DNA from: Sindora glabra
Taxonomy: Eukaryota; Streptophyta; Magnoliopsida; Fabales; Fabaceae
Direction of reading: 5' to 3'
NCBI GenBank assembly: GCA_020226215.1
Contig: CM035233.1
Span: 75,893,317 to 75,957,316 of the forward strand
DNA: 64,000 nucleotides
Shown: piece after piece, positions 63,700-64,000 of the stretch
How positions within the stretch are numbered: position 1 is the stretch's first letter
Layout of the letters: the number at the start of each line of letters is the position of its first letter
Notes under the pieces: model-generated
Told to the model about the DNA's origin: nothing
The model's input: only the letters and a program-made list of their open reading frames with translations
Databases searched by the model: none
Translations under genes and position numbers: made by a program

Positions 63700-63985
63700 A
63701 GCTTTTTTTGCTACTTACTTTATGTGGATAATATCTTGTTAGCTAGTAATGATAATGGATTATTGCATAAGACTAAGCTAACTATTGTCCAAGACTTTTG
63801 ATATGAAAGATTTTGGAGATGCTTCATTTATCCTTGAGATAGGGATTCGTAGAGATTAATCTTCAAGCTTATTAGGATTTTCAAAGAAGTCTCACACTGA
63901 TCGCATTCTTACCAAATTTAACATACAAAATTGTAAGGTTGAGGATGCATTTACCTTAAAAAGTGATAAATTCAACCTTAGTTAA
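63700..63985 (+). pseudogene. Second Copia reverse transcriptase fragment
   Basis: Reading with frameshifts, the sequence gives LLYVDNILLASNDNGLLHKTK at about 63715-63780 shortened here to the YVDNILLASND core. It is followed by the GIRRD, LLGFSKKSHTDRIL and FNIQNC segments, which are the order of residues in Copia reverse transcriptase after the active site. Stops occur within it. Like the 24505 copy, the second Asp of YVDD is Asn. The element continues beyond the window, and its 5' part is not clearly identifiable. Confidence 0.78.
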
Positions 63986-64000
63986 TGTCATAGATATGAT

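Overview
This is plant nuclear DNA, most likely from a dicot, taken from a draft long-read-style assembly. The evidence is one gene for phosphoenolpyruvate carboxylase kinase (PPCK) with its typical small 3' intron, a very AT-rich background, and several classes of decayed plant transposons (Copia LTR, hAT, CACTA, Stowaway-like). I see no rRNA, tRNA, CRISPR array, bacterial operon or virus. I also found no new biological system. The most consequential result is structural: about 27.5 kb is present twice, and the second copy is probably an assembly artefact.

Layout. Positions 1-5117 hold the only intact gene, PPCK (2913-3687 joined to 3797-3843, plus strand). A Stowaway-like MITE lies just upstream of it and a CACTA-like MITE lies further upstream. 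Positions 5118-32574 (copy A) hold a MITE-like element, a 5.6-kb CACTA transposon (6717-12345), about 6.9 kb of AT-rich sequence with no recognised gene, and a 13.2-kb nested block. The nested block is an old Copia retrotransposon (19216-32373) with two hAT transposons inserted in its pol region. One is a 1.07-kb non-autonomous element (24861-25930). The other is a 4.7-kb element carrying a transposase pseudogene (26020-30737). Copy A ends 167 bp into a solo LTR, at a run of exactly 100 N (32575-32674).

Positions 32675-60139 (copy B) repeat 5118-32574 almost base for base. Copy B begins exactly where the N run ends, and copy A ends exactly where it begins. That is what two overlapping contigs placed end to end without merging look like. 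Merged, the locus would be about 36.4 kb. Unique sequence after copy B completes the solo LTR (59973-61647, perfect 5-bp target duplication), then about 2 kb of unassigned AT-rich DNA, then a fragment of another Copia reverse transcriptase (about 63700-63985).

Biology. PPCK is a small Ca2+-independent kinase that phosphorylates PEP carboxylase. Everything downstream is a graveyard of transposons. Target-site duplications, terminal repeats and recoverable reading frames give the order of events: Copia inserted first, both hATs went into its pol gene later, and all of them then decayed largely by C-to-T type transitions. The smaller hAT is an inverted, internally deleted relative of the larger one.
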